64,000 bases of DNA, from NCBI RefSeq assembly GCF_933775445.1, contig NC_065875.1, forward strand, positions 14,645,001 to 14,709,000. The letters are read 5' to 3'. A model generated the notes under the pieces. It saw only the letters and a program-made list of their open reading frames with translations. It had not been told where the DNA came from and searched no databases. The DNA comes from Argentina anserina (taxonomy: Eukaryota > Streptophyta > Magnoliopsida > Rosales > Rosaceae). Made by a program: the position numbers and the translations under genes. Position 1 is the stretch's first letter, and each line of letters opens with the position of its first letter. Positions 48,705 to 62,470 of the stretch are shown piece by piece.

Positions 48705-50418
48705 TATTTGATGCATTTTTGTGCTTACATGAGTTAAAAACGCATAATTGGTCTAGAGTCCTAGTTTGAGTATGAATCCTTGTAGGACTAGAAAACCTAG
48801 TTGATTATGAGTCTTCATCTTTCTACGTTTTGGTCGCATTAGCGATATTTTGAGAGTTCTTATTGCACTAAGAATCCTTGTTAGGTTTCGAAACTAATTA
48901 TCTCTTACTTATGATTTTATTTTCAGATTGGATTTAAGAGATAATACTAGAGGAAAACAAGGAGAAGCCATGCACATGGAGTCATAACATCAACAAGTCA
49001 TGCAACAATTAAATAGAAGATAATCATTAAATGAATAAAACATGACATGATTTAGAGAATAAAACATGACATGATTTAGAGAATAAAACATGACATAATT
49101 TAGGGAATAAAACATGGTATGATTTAGGGAGATAAAACATTTCATGATTTAGGGAGATAAAACATTGCATGATTTAGGGAGATAAAACATGACATTATTA
49201 TAGGAAGAAATAGTCAAGTTCAAACCCTCATTATTTCCTCTATATATACATGGCTTCACCTCTCAAATAATATCACTTCTCATTTGCATTCAATAGCCAA
49301 AACTCTATCAAAATACTACCTCAAACATCATTCACCAAAACAGCAAACCGTTCTCCCCCATATACCAATTTCATCTCCACCGAAATCATCATTGAAGACA
49401 CACCTCCAAGGTTCCTACAACGTGTGATTCTCGCAACTCATCTCCATGGGTTTGTTCGTTTTTGATTTTCTACAATACTTTGTCTATGAAGATCGTAGTA
49501 TGATATTTGTGTGGAATTATTGTTTTGTATTAAGAATCGAAATTTTCAGATTATTTTATTGGATTTTTGGATCTTTGCCGAATTGATGGTTTCCTATAAT
49601 TATTGAGTTTGTATTTCTATTGTTGTGTTTTAATCATCTTTCTCATACTTTTAGATAATTTTCAGATATGTGCATATGAATTTAGTGCTTGGATGCAGTC
49701 CCTAAGATTGTATTTGAGTACTAGATTCATCAACCATATTGACACAAATCGAATCATGCCCTAAGTAGGTTCGGTTTGTGTTGATTAAAAGTGGTAAAAA
49801 TTCTAGAAATTTGCATGTGAAACAATGGTGGGTGGCGCCACACATGAAACATATCTCTAACAAAGATTTGGTGTTTAAATGTATTCTTGTTTGATTTATA
49901 CTCTAAGTGTTATTGAATTCGATTGCATGCAAATTTAGATTATGACATAAGTCAATCTAAATGTTAATTGAAATCTTACATGATTAGATGATCTCCTAAG
50001 GCTCTAATTGTATTGGTGTCTAAAAAGTATGTAATTGGTCGAATTAGAATGCATGATAGGTTCGAACTTGTAATTATGTGGTGTAATGGTAAATTTGGTT
50101 TAAATTTGTTAAAGAGAAGTCGATCATATAAATAGTAATTTAGGTTTTATTTTAGTAATTAATAATCAATCTCAAACTCCCCATTATTTATTAACACTAA
50201 AAGTTTAGAGTTCTTTTCAATTCCCCGGACTGAACAATTCTTACTTATTTTATAATAATAATGACATTTTAAAGAGTTAATTATGTGACGCTCGCGCGTC
50301 GATCATCAAATTCTCATTAGCATCACCATGTAGCATTTTGGCCATGGGTTAGTTCATTTCATTATCAAAGGATGCTAGAAATTGTCATTGAAAAATTTTC
50401 TTCTAGATTAATTGGTAC
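48705..50418 (+). mobile_element. Possible LTR with adjacent primer-binding-like site
   Basis: The segment ends beside TTTGGTATCAACAGAGCTC (about 50409-50428), resembling the tRNA-Met primer-binding sites used by Copia elements. It contains a TATA-like CTCTATATATACATGGC near 49237, followed by leader-like sequence, and starts near TTGATGCATTTTTGTGC. I could not find a second copy or a target duplication, so it may be a 5' remnant of a deleted element. Confidence 0.45.
49034..49205. repeat. 24-25-bp minisatellite, about seven units
   Basis: The unit is AATAAAACATGACATGATTT plus AGAG or AGGG. Copies start at 49034, 49058, 49082, 49106 and then about every 25 bp with a slightly longer AGGGAG spacer. 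Two subtypes occupy the left and right halves of the array. It lies about 30 bp upstream of the TATA-like sequence of the possible LTR. Confidence 0.9.
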
Positions 50419-53070
50419 TTTGGTATCAACAGAGCTCAATGGATCCAACTAGAGAAATCACTCAACATTTTCAGTTGGAATTGGGCAAGGGTAAAGATGT
50501 AATCTCTGTGTCATAGGGCCCAGGCTGGTCCACTAATGATCACCAATCATAATGTCTTGCACCGGGAGATCCTTTTATATATCTGGAAACTCATTTTTTA
50601 AGAAGTATAACCCATTCGATAAACCTTCAAAATAACACAAGTGAAGAACCCAGAAGAGGGAGGTGAAGGACGTGATTGTGCCGCTTTGAGCTGGTCATCG
50701 TATCCGTAACTTATTAAAACAGGATACACGTATTCTATTATATTTAGCCGTATTGCCCTGTATTGTCGGACACGGGACTTTTGAGAGGTGCTTCTTAGCT
50801 CATTTCATGGATAGAGTAGGAGAACAACCTTAGTGGGTAGGGTAGGTGAAAGAAAGAAAGAAAGAGCCAGAAGTGAGTGATAACATTCCCCCACTAGAGT
50901 TCGTCCACTCAAACTCTAAAAGTGACAATAGCACATAATTAGCATTGTCACATAGGGATTGTGCTTAGCCTGTAGGCATGAGCAGGTTAAGTTGGTCCTT
51001 CCCACTTTTCCACTGATGAAAAGATTGGGAAGCTCTGGCTTTTTTGTCACATTCTTGGATATGGTAGACAGTAGAGGATGGATATATGGGTAGGTAAGCG
51101 CACTAGTGGCTCTATCAGTTAAGGCCTTTCAGCCACTATAGTTAAATGAGGTGATTAGGAACATCCTATCTAATTAGGGGACTAGTCTCAACTGACTCCC
51201 TTAACATTGACTTAAGGTATTGCGGCCTTTATCTTCATACACGTTCATACACAAACGTTACTGTTACGTTTCAATAATTGGATTAGTTGTCATCAACAGC
51301 CAATTTAAGCAAGCAGAAGAAAAAACAACAGCAAAATTAGACAATTTATGTGAAGACTTAAATATGGTGACTCAATACTCCTCAAAGAAAAATCGTCGAA
51401 ATGATTTACCTTAAGTTACCGACTTGAGTGCAAGATTATGATGAAGAATACCATTCTAAATGAGAATCTTGTACAAAGTTGGCAACAGAGTCACAAATTT
51501 GAGAATAATAATGATATTTATCAGTTTTTACTCATATTAGTGACAAAAAGTCAGGTGTTGAGCTATGAGTACCAAGATATAATGAACCAATTGATGCCAC
51601 TGCATTAGAATAGAGATATTTAGACAGGTAAGTTTGGTGAAATGGTATATTCATCTGTGTAACTGCATCATGGGAGGTCCAAAGTTGTTATGATCTGATT
51701 TGAAGTTGGTAGAGTGGGATAGGAATATAGGATTAACAATTAACAATTCCATGGATATTTTTTTAAGTTGTAATTAAACATCATGATACTGATTCCCAAT
51801 CATAATCACCTTTGTTTTGGAATCTAACAGAGAAAGCTATTATAGTTTTCCTCGACACCTCAAAATATTGTTCCAGGTGTGACTCCCAAAAGAGGTTTGC
51901 TCAACCACCCAAGAACAAATCAAGGCTTCCAAGCCAAGCAAACATAATTGAAGCAGATCAACTGAGCTACATTGCTACAAAAGAAACCATTTTTAGAAAT
52001 GAAGAAAACTTTATCTTCTAATCTTTTTTTGGTGCATGAATGCTGATGGCTTACCTAAATGACAAATAATCCAAGGAATTATGGATAGTAGTAAGGTGCC
52101 AGTAGTACTCCCAATGAAACTACAGATGAGAAACTTGTTAACTTTTTTTTTTTTGGGAGGCAGGGGTGGAGTCCAGGATATCCCAGTAGCTTTTGGCACC
52201 TGATCTACTGATCTAGTGCCCCCAAGGCCCCTGGCACCTCAGCAGGAAGCAAACACTAAACACAGACAGAAAAGCTTTCTATTATAAGGGCTGCCCTGCC
52301 CAAGAGAGCGATCCACTTGTTTTAAGTGTTCAATGTGCTTCATAGTGAAAGCCTTTTATTATATAGAAGAGGTAGTACATTCTGACAGACTGACAGACAC
52401 TAGTTGATCAATCTAAATTTCCAATGAGGAATGGTACAACTTCCTGATGGTGAAAAGTTCCCATCTTCCATCTGGTCCAGTATAATATGAACTTAAACAT
52501 TTATTATTCTCACTCATAAGCTAATTAACACTTCAGATCACCAAAATTCAGGCCAACAATGCAGAATAAATGAGGTGATATGCTTTTGAACAGGCAACAA
52601 TTTGTCCCTTACAAAAAAGTATCTGCAATACTCTCAAGTGTAAATATTGCACTCGGCAACGGCGGCAGGCATGAGCAGACAAGCTACTATCCGCATGGAT
52701 TAGAACTCCGCATCTATACTCATAATGCTAATATAGCAGCACACAAAAAGCACCACTTTTCTATCCAAAAAAAAAAGCACCACTTTCAAACACAAAGATG
52801 CTATATAGATATTTTCCACATTGCCACCTTATACGACAATGAAGCATAAATTATATATGTGCAATTCTTTGTTGATGATGACAGTCACTAAGGTAATAAG
52901 GAAATGAATAGCAGTATGTTGAAAGCTCTTGCACATTTACCAAGCTGATGGCCCAACACAATATACACATATAGTCTTTTACTAACTTACTAAAAGACTA
53001 GTAACAAACTTCCGATTTGGACACGACTAATAGATACATTTCTAGGCGATGCTGCAGCAAAAACTGGAGA

Positions 53071-56000
53071 CTAGAAGTCCTCATCCATGTTGAAGACGAA
53101 ATTATTTCCACCGTCTTGAAGGCTCGACATAACTGATGCTTTTTGATAGTCCCCCACCCTTTTCTCAAAGAAATTTGTCTTCCCTCTGCATAACCAGACA
53201 AACATATTTAATATCGTTTCAAGCCATTTGTGGTTCTGACTATAAGTAAAGGTGAACACTGCCTTTTAGTACACTAGTTATCCCAAATTCAGTCATTAGC
53301 AGCATATATATAGAAAACCCCTTACAAATTCAGTAATACTCGAGCTCTCTTGCAAATAATCAATGAACAAGTTCATATAATAAATTAAATAAATATAAAA
53401 TTGAAGCAATCACCCGAGGCACAATGGCTTACTGTAAAGAAATGAACTCCATCCAATCAAACGGATTTTCCACATTGTACTTCTTCTCATAACCCAACGC
53501 AACCTGGATAAGAGAGCTATTATGTTAGTAGTGATATCTAACAATAACAATATATAGAATAAAGAGTACACAGCAACTGAGAGAGAGAGAGAGAGAGAGA
53601 GACCAAGAGTCGATCAGCAACAAATTTTATATACTGGCTCATAAGATCCGAGTTCATGCCAATCAATGCACATGGGAGAGCGTCACACACAAACTCCGTC
53701 TCAATTTCGACAGCTTCACGTATAATTCCATGTACCTTTCCCGCGTTAAGTTGCTTCTGTAACAAACTGTAAGCAATAACAACAGAAATATTTTACTATT
53801 TGTTTATATTAAAGATTTCAAACCTATTCCTACGATCCTATCCAATATTTTATACTGCCCCTTATAACTACTACGTTTTTCTGGCCTCACATGGGGAACA
53901 CATAACTCGAGAACTGTAAAAAACTAATTACCTGTACAAAAGGCAAGCAAAATCACAGTGGAGCCCCTCATCTCTAGAAATTAGCTCATTTGAGAATGTT
54001 AAACCTGGCATTAGTGCTCTCTTTTTAAGCCAGAATATGGCACAGAAGCTGAGAACAACAAATAAACATAAACAACAGGAGAAGAAAGGTCATAAGACAC
54101 TCATAACAGACAGGCTGAACATACATATACAAGCACATCAATAAGTCTTCCTAGAAACAACAGAAAACATGAGCCATTTATTTAATTAATAAGAGAAACT
54201 ACCTTCCTGAAAAGAAGATTCCTTCAACACATGCAAAAGCAACTAGTCTCTCTGCAAACGAATTTGAACTGCACATAATGCAGAATACTTAAGTCTTTTG
54301 AAGCAACAATTGAACTTGTTCTAACCACAGGAGTATGAACACACACAAAAAAGCTTGATAACAACAATTACAGTGTTAAGACAACGTCTAAAATTACAGC
54401 AAGCAACATAGCATAAATGTGATAAGAACATGTGTTTCAATAAATGCAGAAGGAGCTCTTACTTTGTTTGCTACTAAACAATAGATGTTTGCATTCAATT
54501 AGACATGTATGGTAGCAAACAAAATTTCTGCTTGAACAAGACATTTTCGACAAATAATTACATTTTGAATGTCCCACATAATATCCCTTTACGAACTGGA
54601 AAGAGGATCAAGCTATTAACATTTCATACTCAAAAGAGTTTGATATATAACAACTCTCCTGCACAACTCAAGGAAAGATAATCGTCTCTATGAATGTTTT
54701 AAGAGTATAAAAGGATTTTATGCTAACATGTCAAAAAATGAATTTTACAAATTTAAGTTAATCTGCTAAATGATTATTCATATCATGCACAAATGAGTCA
54801 TTTTAAAGTTTGCATGCTTACAACGAGATAACAGAAGAGTATGTACATAAGTACCTGTTTATCCAATCTAAAGCCCACTTGGCCTTTCTAGAGACGCAAG
54901 GAATGTTTTCAACTGCATTAAATAATCTGTGCTTCTCTTTAGGATCCTTGATGTATGTCTCTAAGAGCAAGCTGTACATCTCTGATTGTAGATAAAATTC
55001 AACAAGAACAGAATCGGACACTTAGCCAGTTGGTCCAAGTATTATAAATGAAGGATAACATAGATTTGAAGCTTTACCAGAATGAATATTCTCCATTGCA
55101 AGTTGAAAACCATAAAATGCCCGAGCCTGTGAAGAGCAAGAAGCCTTTATGTTAGTTGGTCCACCACGAGGACAGAAAAACTGGATAAATTTCTAACAAA
55201 GTTTTAAATAGTTACAAAAGTAAGCGGAAAAATAGGGAGATGGAGAAAGACAATCACACAACCAAAATACAAAAGCATAACAAAAATACACCTCTGGAAT
55301 CTGAACATCATTTAGAAATCTTGCAGCCAAATTCTCCAAAACAATCCCATCTGATGCGGCAAAAAATGACAGGACATGGCTTATAAAGTGTCTCTCAGAG
55401 TCAGTCAGAGCTTCCCACTGCTGTACATCCTGGGAGAGGTCAACTTCCTCAGCTGCAAACCAATTCACATGTTATTATAATGACTGTGGACACAGCACAC
55501 GATGTACAGTGACATGCAGGTTTCTCGAAGAAAAGGAACTAAAGACATGACTGAAATAAACGCCACAACCCCAAAAATTCATCCACACTCCCTGTTGGCC
55601 AGATCTGCCTATCCCAAGGCAAAGAACACATATGTGATGTTTATTTGATTTAGTCCGGGGGTTTCTGAGCAAGCCGCTAAAGCTACTTGCCTACTTCTCT
55701 TTGCCAAAGACAAACCGGTCTTTCAAAACTGATTACCAATAATGAGTCTCTTTATACCTAAAATCATGAGAGGATTTAATTAAGCAAAAAAAAAAAAACG
55801 AATGTATGCATCATTCACCGACAACAAAAACATCATTATATTGCAGTCAAATGGCAACCCCAAATGGCTCTGTGCTCAAACCATGATATTCCCTTTGGTT
55901 GAAGTCATTTCCTCCTCTTATATCCTTTTGTAAACTGACCACCGAATTAAAACAAAGGAAAATGATTCAAGGATTCAATTCCCAAATCCTAACATCTATA

Positions 56001-56559
56001 AGTCTACTGAGAGACAAATTACCAGATGGTATGACCTACAGTAATGTTTTGGGCCTCACTGAATTAAGGAAGAAACTGCTTTCATGACCAATTTATAAAC
56101 AAAATCATACAGAGCCAATCCAAAGATTAATTAAGTAAATCACCACATGCATCAGTAAATTCCTACTTAAATTTCTTCTGAATTCCAACAAACTCAAGTG
56201 AAACACCCCACCATTGTACAAAAAACCCTCTCAATTCCAACTTCCAAGCAAACCACACCCCCACTTCAAACCAGTCAAATACCAATCAAATTCAAACCAA
56301 TAAACAGATATCCACTTCAAAACCCACACATGAGAACAAGATAAAGCACCAAAATTGACATAAAAGTTTGAATCTTTGCATCACTACACAGTAGAAAAAA
56401 ACAAGTACCAGTCCAGAAACTAGCCTCAGCCTTCTTGTACATCTCCCAGAGTTGCTGGTACCTAATGGGGAACATACAGAATCTCTGGGTTTGCTCTGCC
56501 AAAATGGGTTCATATACTTCTACTTCTTCCTTGTCATCTTCAGTTCTCAGAGAACCCAT
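53071..56559 (-). CDS. RNR2A: Ribonucleoside-diphosphate reductase small subunit (R2)
   Basis: Class Ia R2 carries the di-iron centre and tyrosyl radical that power reduction of ribonucleotides to deoxyribonucleotides with the large subunit. Nine exons assemble to 1020 nt, 339 residues: 56559-56409, 55452-55292, 55126-55078, 54981-54855, 54268-54203, 54048-53932, 53766-53604, 53503-53433 and 53185-53071. The iron ligands are all present with the right spacing: Asp85, Glu116, His119, Glu178, Glu212 and His215, with radical Tyr123. Motifs: [35 protein letters not shown] and [11 protein letters not shown]. The C-terminus FVFNMDEDF is the usual large-subunit-binding tail. Length is normal and no lesion was seen. 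The intron-rich structure and MED33A neighbour favour the RNR2A orthologue over TSO2. Expression is expected in S phase from family knowledge. Confidence 0.95.
53579..53602. repeat. (GA)n microsatellite at the RNR2 intron 7 donor
   Basis: About twelve GA units. On the minus strand the exon ends CTCTTG and the intron starts GTCTCTCTCT, so the microsatellite forms the 5' end of the intron, an atypical donor context. Confidence 0.9.
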
Positions 56560-56865
56560 TTTTCCCTTAGTTGGGTTTATCAGTTGTGTTGGGTTGTGTT
56601 GGGTAGAGACAGATAAACCCTACAAAAGCCTCCACAAAATGACAAGAACTGAAAGGATGGGTGGGATTTGGATGGATAGCGTATCACACAAGGCCGGTCG
56701 CTTTCGTAGTTTTTTAGGTTTCGATTTTCTTTTTATTTATTCGCTTGAGTTTTGGTTGTAATGATTCATTCGGGTTTGGAAGTGGCAACGACGACGTTTA
56801 ACCAGCGGTTTTTTTTTATACGGAAAAAACAAAAATCAGCACATTACATGCCGGTGCACCTCGGT
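56560..56865. promoter_or_regulatory. Upstream region of RNR2
   Basis: Immediate 5' flank of the minus-strand RNR2 start codon. It would contain the 5' UTR and core promoter. I cannot point to a definite TATA or E2F-type site. It is cut off at 56866 by a hAT-like element, so the proximal promoter space is about 300 bp. Confidence 0.45.
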
Positions 56866-57766
56866 TAGGGCTGGGTAGAAACCGATCCGCATCTCAAAAT
56901 CCGCCGAACCAGACCGATAAAAGGCTCAGCGATCAAACTGAATTAAATACGGTGTAAAAAATCCATTTTTCCTACCCGAATTAGATTAAACCGGTGCGAA
57001 AATAGGTTCGGAAGCTAAACCGACCACATTTAACGGAACCGACCGAATATTTAAATTATAATTATAATTAAATATTTAATGCTATATATATGAATCAAAA
57101 CCCTAGATTTCTACCCATTCTTTCTTTCTTTCTTTCTTTCCATCCGCACTCCATTCTCTCTCCTCACCCTCATCTGCTCTTCTCTCCCCTCCCATGTTCC
57201 ACAAACTCTCTCCCTTCTCTATCAAATATAAGTCACTCTTTTTCAATTTCACCTCTCCATTCACTCTCTCACATATCTCCAACATTGAAATCTCATCCCT
57301 TTCATATTTGCTCATTCTTATCTCTCATTTCAAAACGTATTGTTTTTGATTTGTGGATTTTAGATCTAGATTTGATGGTTAAGAGCATAGATCTATTCAT
57401 GTGGAGTTCTAGAGTTGAATTTGGATCCGATTGGAAAACGAGATATTATAACAATTGTGAAATTTGCACTTTGACATATAGTTTATTTGTTCTAGATTAG
57501 AATTCCCAAACTTTTCTTTCCTCTCATCGACATAAAACTTAGAAAAAAAATTAGATAAGGATAATAAGAAATATAAGTAAGAGAAAAAAAAACTCATATT
57601 GACCCGAAAACCAAAGAGGGCCGAACTGAAAAATCGGTGACATGAATTTATCGGCCCATCACATTAATAAATCAATTGTCCGTTGTGTTTTTGCCTACAC
57701 CGTATAACCCGGGTCGAAAATGGATTTGGGGCAAACCTGATCCGACCCGACTTGCGCCCACCCCTA
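56866..57766. mobile_element. Probable degraded hAT-like element
   Basis: Ends TAGGGCTGGGTAG (left) and, read inward from the right, TAGGGGTGGGCGCAAG are inverted repeats of a common hAT type. The flanking 8-mers ACCTCGGT and CCCTCGGG match at six of eight positions. Both subterminal parts contain repeated CCGACC or CGGAACCGACC words. A (TTTC)n tract lies at 57117-57140. No transposase was found. Confidence 0.6.
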
Positions 57767-57799
57767 CCCTCGGGCATTCTAAACTAAATCTATTAGAGT

Positions 57800-58065
57800 A
57801 AACAAATTGCACTGCTCTTCTTGGATAACTACTTATCCATGTGAGACTTTTTGTGGTCAAATGTCCTGTATTTGCCACTGCATCCCCAACAAAGTTTGCT
57901 TCTTAGTAGATATGCTTGATGGAGATTGTCTTGAAGCTTTCACTTATCTTCTTGATATCCTAAACAATTTGTTGTACTCTCCAAGGTGGTTTGATCTTCT
58001 CATTGACTGCATCTATAACTAGCTTTGAGTCACCCTCTACTTGATCATGTAGCATGCTCCTTTGG
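57800..58065 (-). pseudogene. RNase H-like fragment of a LINE retrotransposon
   Basis: On the minus strand the translation contains VEGDSKLVIDAV, then KTISIKHIY, a stop, EANFVGDAVANTGH and WISSYPRRAV. This is the typical tail of the plant RVT_3/RNase H-like domain found at the end of LINE polyproteins and in solitary copies. It has at least two stops and no reverse transcriptase upstream, so it is a relic. Confidence 0.7.
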
Positions 58066-58304
58066 GTGGTTTCAAGTTTAGGAACAAACACATTTGCTCA
58101 CTGTTTTTATATAGTGAACAAATTTACACACATTTTGAAGAGAGCATAGTTTCCCTACTACAATAACTTCAGCATACAAGAGTGAATCACATTTGTGTGA
58201 AGTTGGAGAAAATTGTCGTGTATGACAGTGTTGTCTAATTGAAACATTCAAACAAGAAATTAACTTTAGTTGTGTAACTCTCGGCATAATCTTCGATAGC
58301 TGCT

Positions 58305-58372
58305 TGGCAGCACCCTCGACAACACTCTCGACAGCACCCTTGACGACACCCTTGACAGCACCCTCGACATGT
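58305..58372. repeat. 15-bp minisatellite in the CACTA-like element
   Basis: About five imperfect units of GACAGCACCCTC plus three bases (CTCGACAACACTCTCGACAGC and so on). Confidence 0.8.
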
Positions 58373-58394
58373 GGTTTTCAGACAACAAATAGAA

Positions 58395-58790
58395 ATCACA
58401 ATATTTGTTGTGTTCCTTATCAGACAACTAATTAGTTTAGGTGATTTTTACAATTAGTTGTTTTTAGTGAATTCATACAACAAATACTGTTTATAATTTA
58501 CTTGACATTGCACAACCAATCTTAGTCTGAACCATTGTTATTTAGTTGTGGGATTTCATTACACAACCAATTAATTTTGATATGACTTCAACTAGTTGTG
58601 TGATCATTTCATTACACAACTAAACAAAGTTTGAACATACTTCAACTAGTTGTGTGAGTTTACATCACATAACCAATCAAGTTTAAACATACTTCAAGTA
58701 GTTGTTTGAATTTACATCATACAACAAATCAAGTTTAAAACAACATGACCTAGTTATGTGAACCAATTCATTTTCACTGTTCATATGGTA
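58395..58790. repeat. Left subterminal repeat region
   Basis: At least six copies of words like CAACTAGTTGTGTGA and TACACAACCAAT on alternating strands, about 60 bp apart. Such arrays are the binding platform for CACTA transposases. Confidence 0.75.
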
Positions 58791-60169
58791 ACATCATGAC
58801 AAAAGCAAATGTAATAGCTTCAAATAACTTCACGACAAAAGATCACAAAGGTCACAGTACCATTTAGGTACTCCAACATCCCTACTTAGATAATGTACTT
58901 GAAATATAAATAGAAAAATCATTCATATAGCTAAGAGCAATGTTGTGCAGATTCTTAGTTATTGAATAAAATAGTTCTACCATTTTACTCTTGCAAAAAA
59001 ACATACCACATAATGCTCCTACATGCACTTGGTGAGGATATGATCAGCCCACACTCCCTAATCTCATTGATATCAGCTTTGGTGTAAGCATGTCGGTCCC
59101 TGCTCTCCCACTAAAAAATCATTCAAGATAGTGTAAGTATGAATTCACTTGGACATAAAAACTTAGACGAAGCATTTCAAAGACAAAAGTGAGTACCCAA
59201 TGTTCTCTACACATATGACAAGATATAATCGTCAACTACTTTACCTACATAAAACTAGTGTAATTAGTATTTAACCAACTCACTCGTGTTTCAAGATATC
59301 ATACACATAACTATAGCCTACAATCTACCTGGCCACACCTCCTTTAGAAAACTGGTTACTATGGATGTTGAGGTTATTCTATATCAAAATCAATGTTTAC
59401 TAAATAGAATTCATATAATTTTAGAAGGAAAGTATGCACAACAAATTAAAATGTAAACCAAGAAATGGAGAAGGGCCAAAACAAACTCTAAGAAAGACAA
59501 ATGTACTGCTTATAACTACTGCAAAGATAAAGTGTTGTTTTACCTGTAATAAATACGGCTATTAAAGAGCTCCATTAAGAACAACAATAATTCAGAAATC
59601 AATTAAGGCAGACAAGATGCAATTTATCAAAATCTAAAAGAGCCGTCTGACATTGAAAATGCCTTAGATAAGAATATGAAAATAAAACTTTGTACCCTCT
59701 TAGATCAAGCCATGGATTATTCAACCGAAGGTTATCCAGAAAATGAAATGTTCATGCTTGGACTCAATCATAGTATGTTCCTGTTCCAAGAAACCATAGA
59801 GAAAATGGAGAACATATCACATTAGTGATACCACTATTTAGATTAAGAAAAAAGACTTACGAGTTATGACTATCACTGCATTATGTAAGTACTTTATCTT
59901 CAGCCAAATTAAACATACTGTGAAATAATCATTCAGGAATATGTCCATTAATACAGTTTATCATCTCATCCTTCACATTGCACATTATCTTTTAAAATAT
60001 TATAGAAATATATTACCTTCAAATTTATTTGGACAAGCCCAATGAGGCCATAAGAGTGAGCAAAGATCAGTTGCACATTTGAATCCCTGTATATTCTGTG
60101 TAGTTTGACTAGAAAGAAACAATGGGAAAAAAACCAAATAATGAAATAAGTGGAAACAACTCGTGAAAA

Positions 60170-60790
60170 GAAATTTTGGTTACCTAAAGAAATTCCAGCA
60201 GCAGCACCTGCTGCAACGAGCGCAAACATCCTTTCTCTGTTGATCTGTTTCCTACATTATAGTGATATGGGCAATTCTATTATTTTCCCAATACTTAAGT
60301 AATATTATACTGTTTCCTACATTATAGCTATGACCTACAAATGTCTCTCTTCAATCAGAATTGCCTAGAGTAGTAAACTTTTTGTACTACCAAAAAGTCA
60401 GAAGATGAAAAGTAAAAACTAAAAAAGAGAAACCATCACAAGCCCGCATCATATTTTACTTGTTTTCTCACAATCATCACACACATACTTGGCATTAGGT
60501 CTATTCTCAACTTGCAAAAGCCCCAAAGATTCCAAATTTCTGAAACTCATTATAGCATTCGACAAACAATTCAGTGGCAGAAAGCAGCTAATGTAGACAA
60601 TCTAACACAACTATCAAACTACTGGAAAATTTGAAACCCTAATTTCTCAAATCCAATTTAGCTCAAATTCACGAAACTGAGATAATAGAGTAACTAGAGT
60701 TGTCAAGAGATGAAAATCTCACCTGTAAAGGTCGAAGTCAAGCATTGGAAGCTCTGGCTTTGCTAGAAAACATGGCGGCATCCAGAAAGA
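60170..60790 (-). other. Possible captured host exons in the CACTA-like element
   Basis: The minus strand reads MPPCFLAKPELP followed by LDFDLYR up to a GTGAG donor near 60720. An acceptor-like AG then precedes INRERMFALVAAGAAAGISLG (about 60243-60184) with a GTAAC donor. The pieces look like spliced coding exons rather than transposon code, but I do not recognise the protein and the next exon does not continue cleanly. Another candidate exon lies near 59110-59010. Confidence 0.35.
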
Positions 60791-62470
60791 AAGAGATTTG
60801 CAGAAAATTGGGGAAAACTCCAAATTAGTTCCAAATCAAAAATTGGAAGCATAGAGTAATTTGGAATGAGAAATAAATGTACAGAGGCTTGACTTACCAT
60901 GAGTAGTCGTAAACGTCGCCAAAAATTAAAAGAACACAGTGATGTCTATCAATGAACTCAAACCCAGAAAAGAGGGATTTGTTAGAATCGGATCAAAAAT
61001 GAAAATTTAAGGGTTCTGGGATGTAGAGAATCAAGAGAAACAAGGATTTACCAAACGTAGGTCGAGGTGTCGCCAAAGATCAAATAATTGATCGGAATTA
61101 TAGATTTTGGGTTTGTCGAGTTCTTCCTTCGAACTCACCAATTTCTGGATCTATGTTGGATGGACGAGTTGGGTTCAATATAGGAAAGAGAGGGAGATAT
61201 ATAGGTGGTGGTGCGCCGACCAGAAGGCTAGGGATGGCGGCGCTGCGTCTTGGTGAGGCCGCGCTGACGAGAGCTGCGCTCTCTGTTCTGTCGAAGTGTC
61301 GAGGAAGAAGAAGAGAAATGAAAGAAGAGGAAATAAGAAGAAAAAAAAGAGAGAAGAGGCACGGCTAAATGAGATATAAAGACTTTTCCCCAATGTGTCT
61401 TAAGTTTAGAGGCAAATTATTTCCCTCCAAGGGGAATTGATAAGTTGAGCTTCTCATTCACACAAGAGTTTAAACTCTATTGTTGTATGAGTTCCTATAT
61501 TAACATGTCAAAATGAACTTGAAATGCCAAAATGAAGCGGCAATATTCCCGTCTAGTTTGAGTAAAAGTGATTGTAACATCCCATCACACAACAAAACAA
61601 GTATTTTTTGTTGTGTGAATATTATTTTTTTTATTTTTTTATAGTATACGTTTAAGATGAATCGCGCATCTTGTCGCAAATAGGTGAGCGAATCATGTAA
61701 TATGTAAAGGTATATTTCATTATAGTGATCACATCTTATGTACGGTCCAATTTCTTTGAAGATCGAGAAAATCGAAGATGGGTAGTAATAACAATTTAGT
61801 GTAATAAGTATGCATCGGCGTGTTTAAGGTTAAACTTGCGAATCAAGATCTAAATATTGCCGAAAACATGTCAATTTGGTACCATACAAGTATTTTGTTG
61901 ATGACATACACATACTATCTAATGATTGATTGAATTTCATCAATTTGTGATTATTGATCATTTGAAGCACGACGGCTGTACTAATGGGGCATAACATTCT
62001 TACTATGTTATATATGAACGTATGTCATTTTAAATCAACTATATTGAGTAGACCATATTTTCAAAAATTAACCGTAGTGTGATCGTCATAGTTAAATATA
62101 GTTAAGATTCAAATTTCATTTATTTTCGACAACGATTAGTTCTCGATCGATCTGGTCAACCCTTATATATAAATTACTTATCATAGATTTCTTTATACCT
62201 CCCTAAGGGTAGCTGCGTTACGCGAAAATAAATCTACGAAAATGTTTACACATGTGCGTAGAGCGTAACGTTTTTTTACGACATTTTCGAACACCTAAGA
62301 TATTTTCTATGATTTTTCGCATAATTTTCGTTATTTGAATATTATTTAATAGTCAAACATGGCCTACGTGGCATAATATTGACCTTGTATTCAATTATTT
62401 TTATTTTAAAAATTATTTTTCATAATATTAGAATATCATTTTTATCAAATATAAAATTAAATTTCATTTG

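Larger units (their letters stand above)
47592..53070. other. Intergenic region between MED33A and RNR2
   Basis: No host gene recognised over 5.5 kb. The part next to 47591 is the promoter/5' UTR side of MED33A and is very AT-rich beyond 47700. It holds two minisatellites, a probable LTR and primer-binding-like site (48.7-50.4 kb), and unassigned sequence from 50.5 to 53.0 kb. Small open frames there (for example 51812-52021 and 52580-52849) match nothing I know. Confidence 0.5.

Noticed and set aside
52150..52260. hAT terminal repeat (CAGGGGTGGAGTCCAGGAT)
   Set aside because: No inverted partner or 8-bp duplication could be located.
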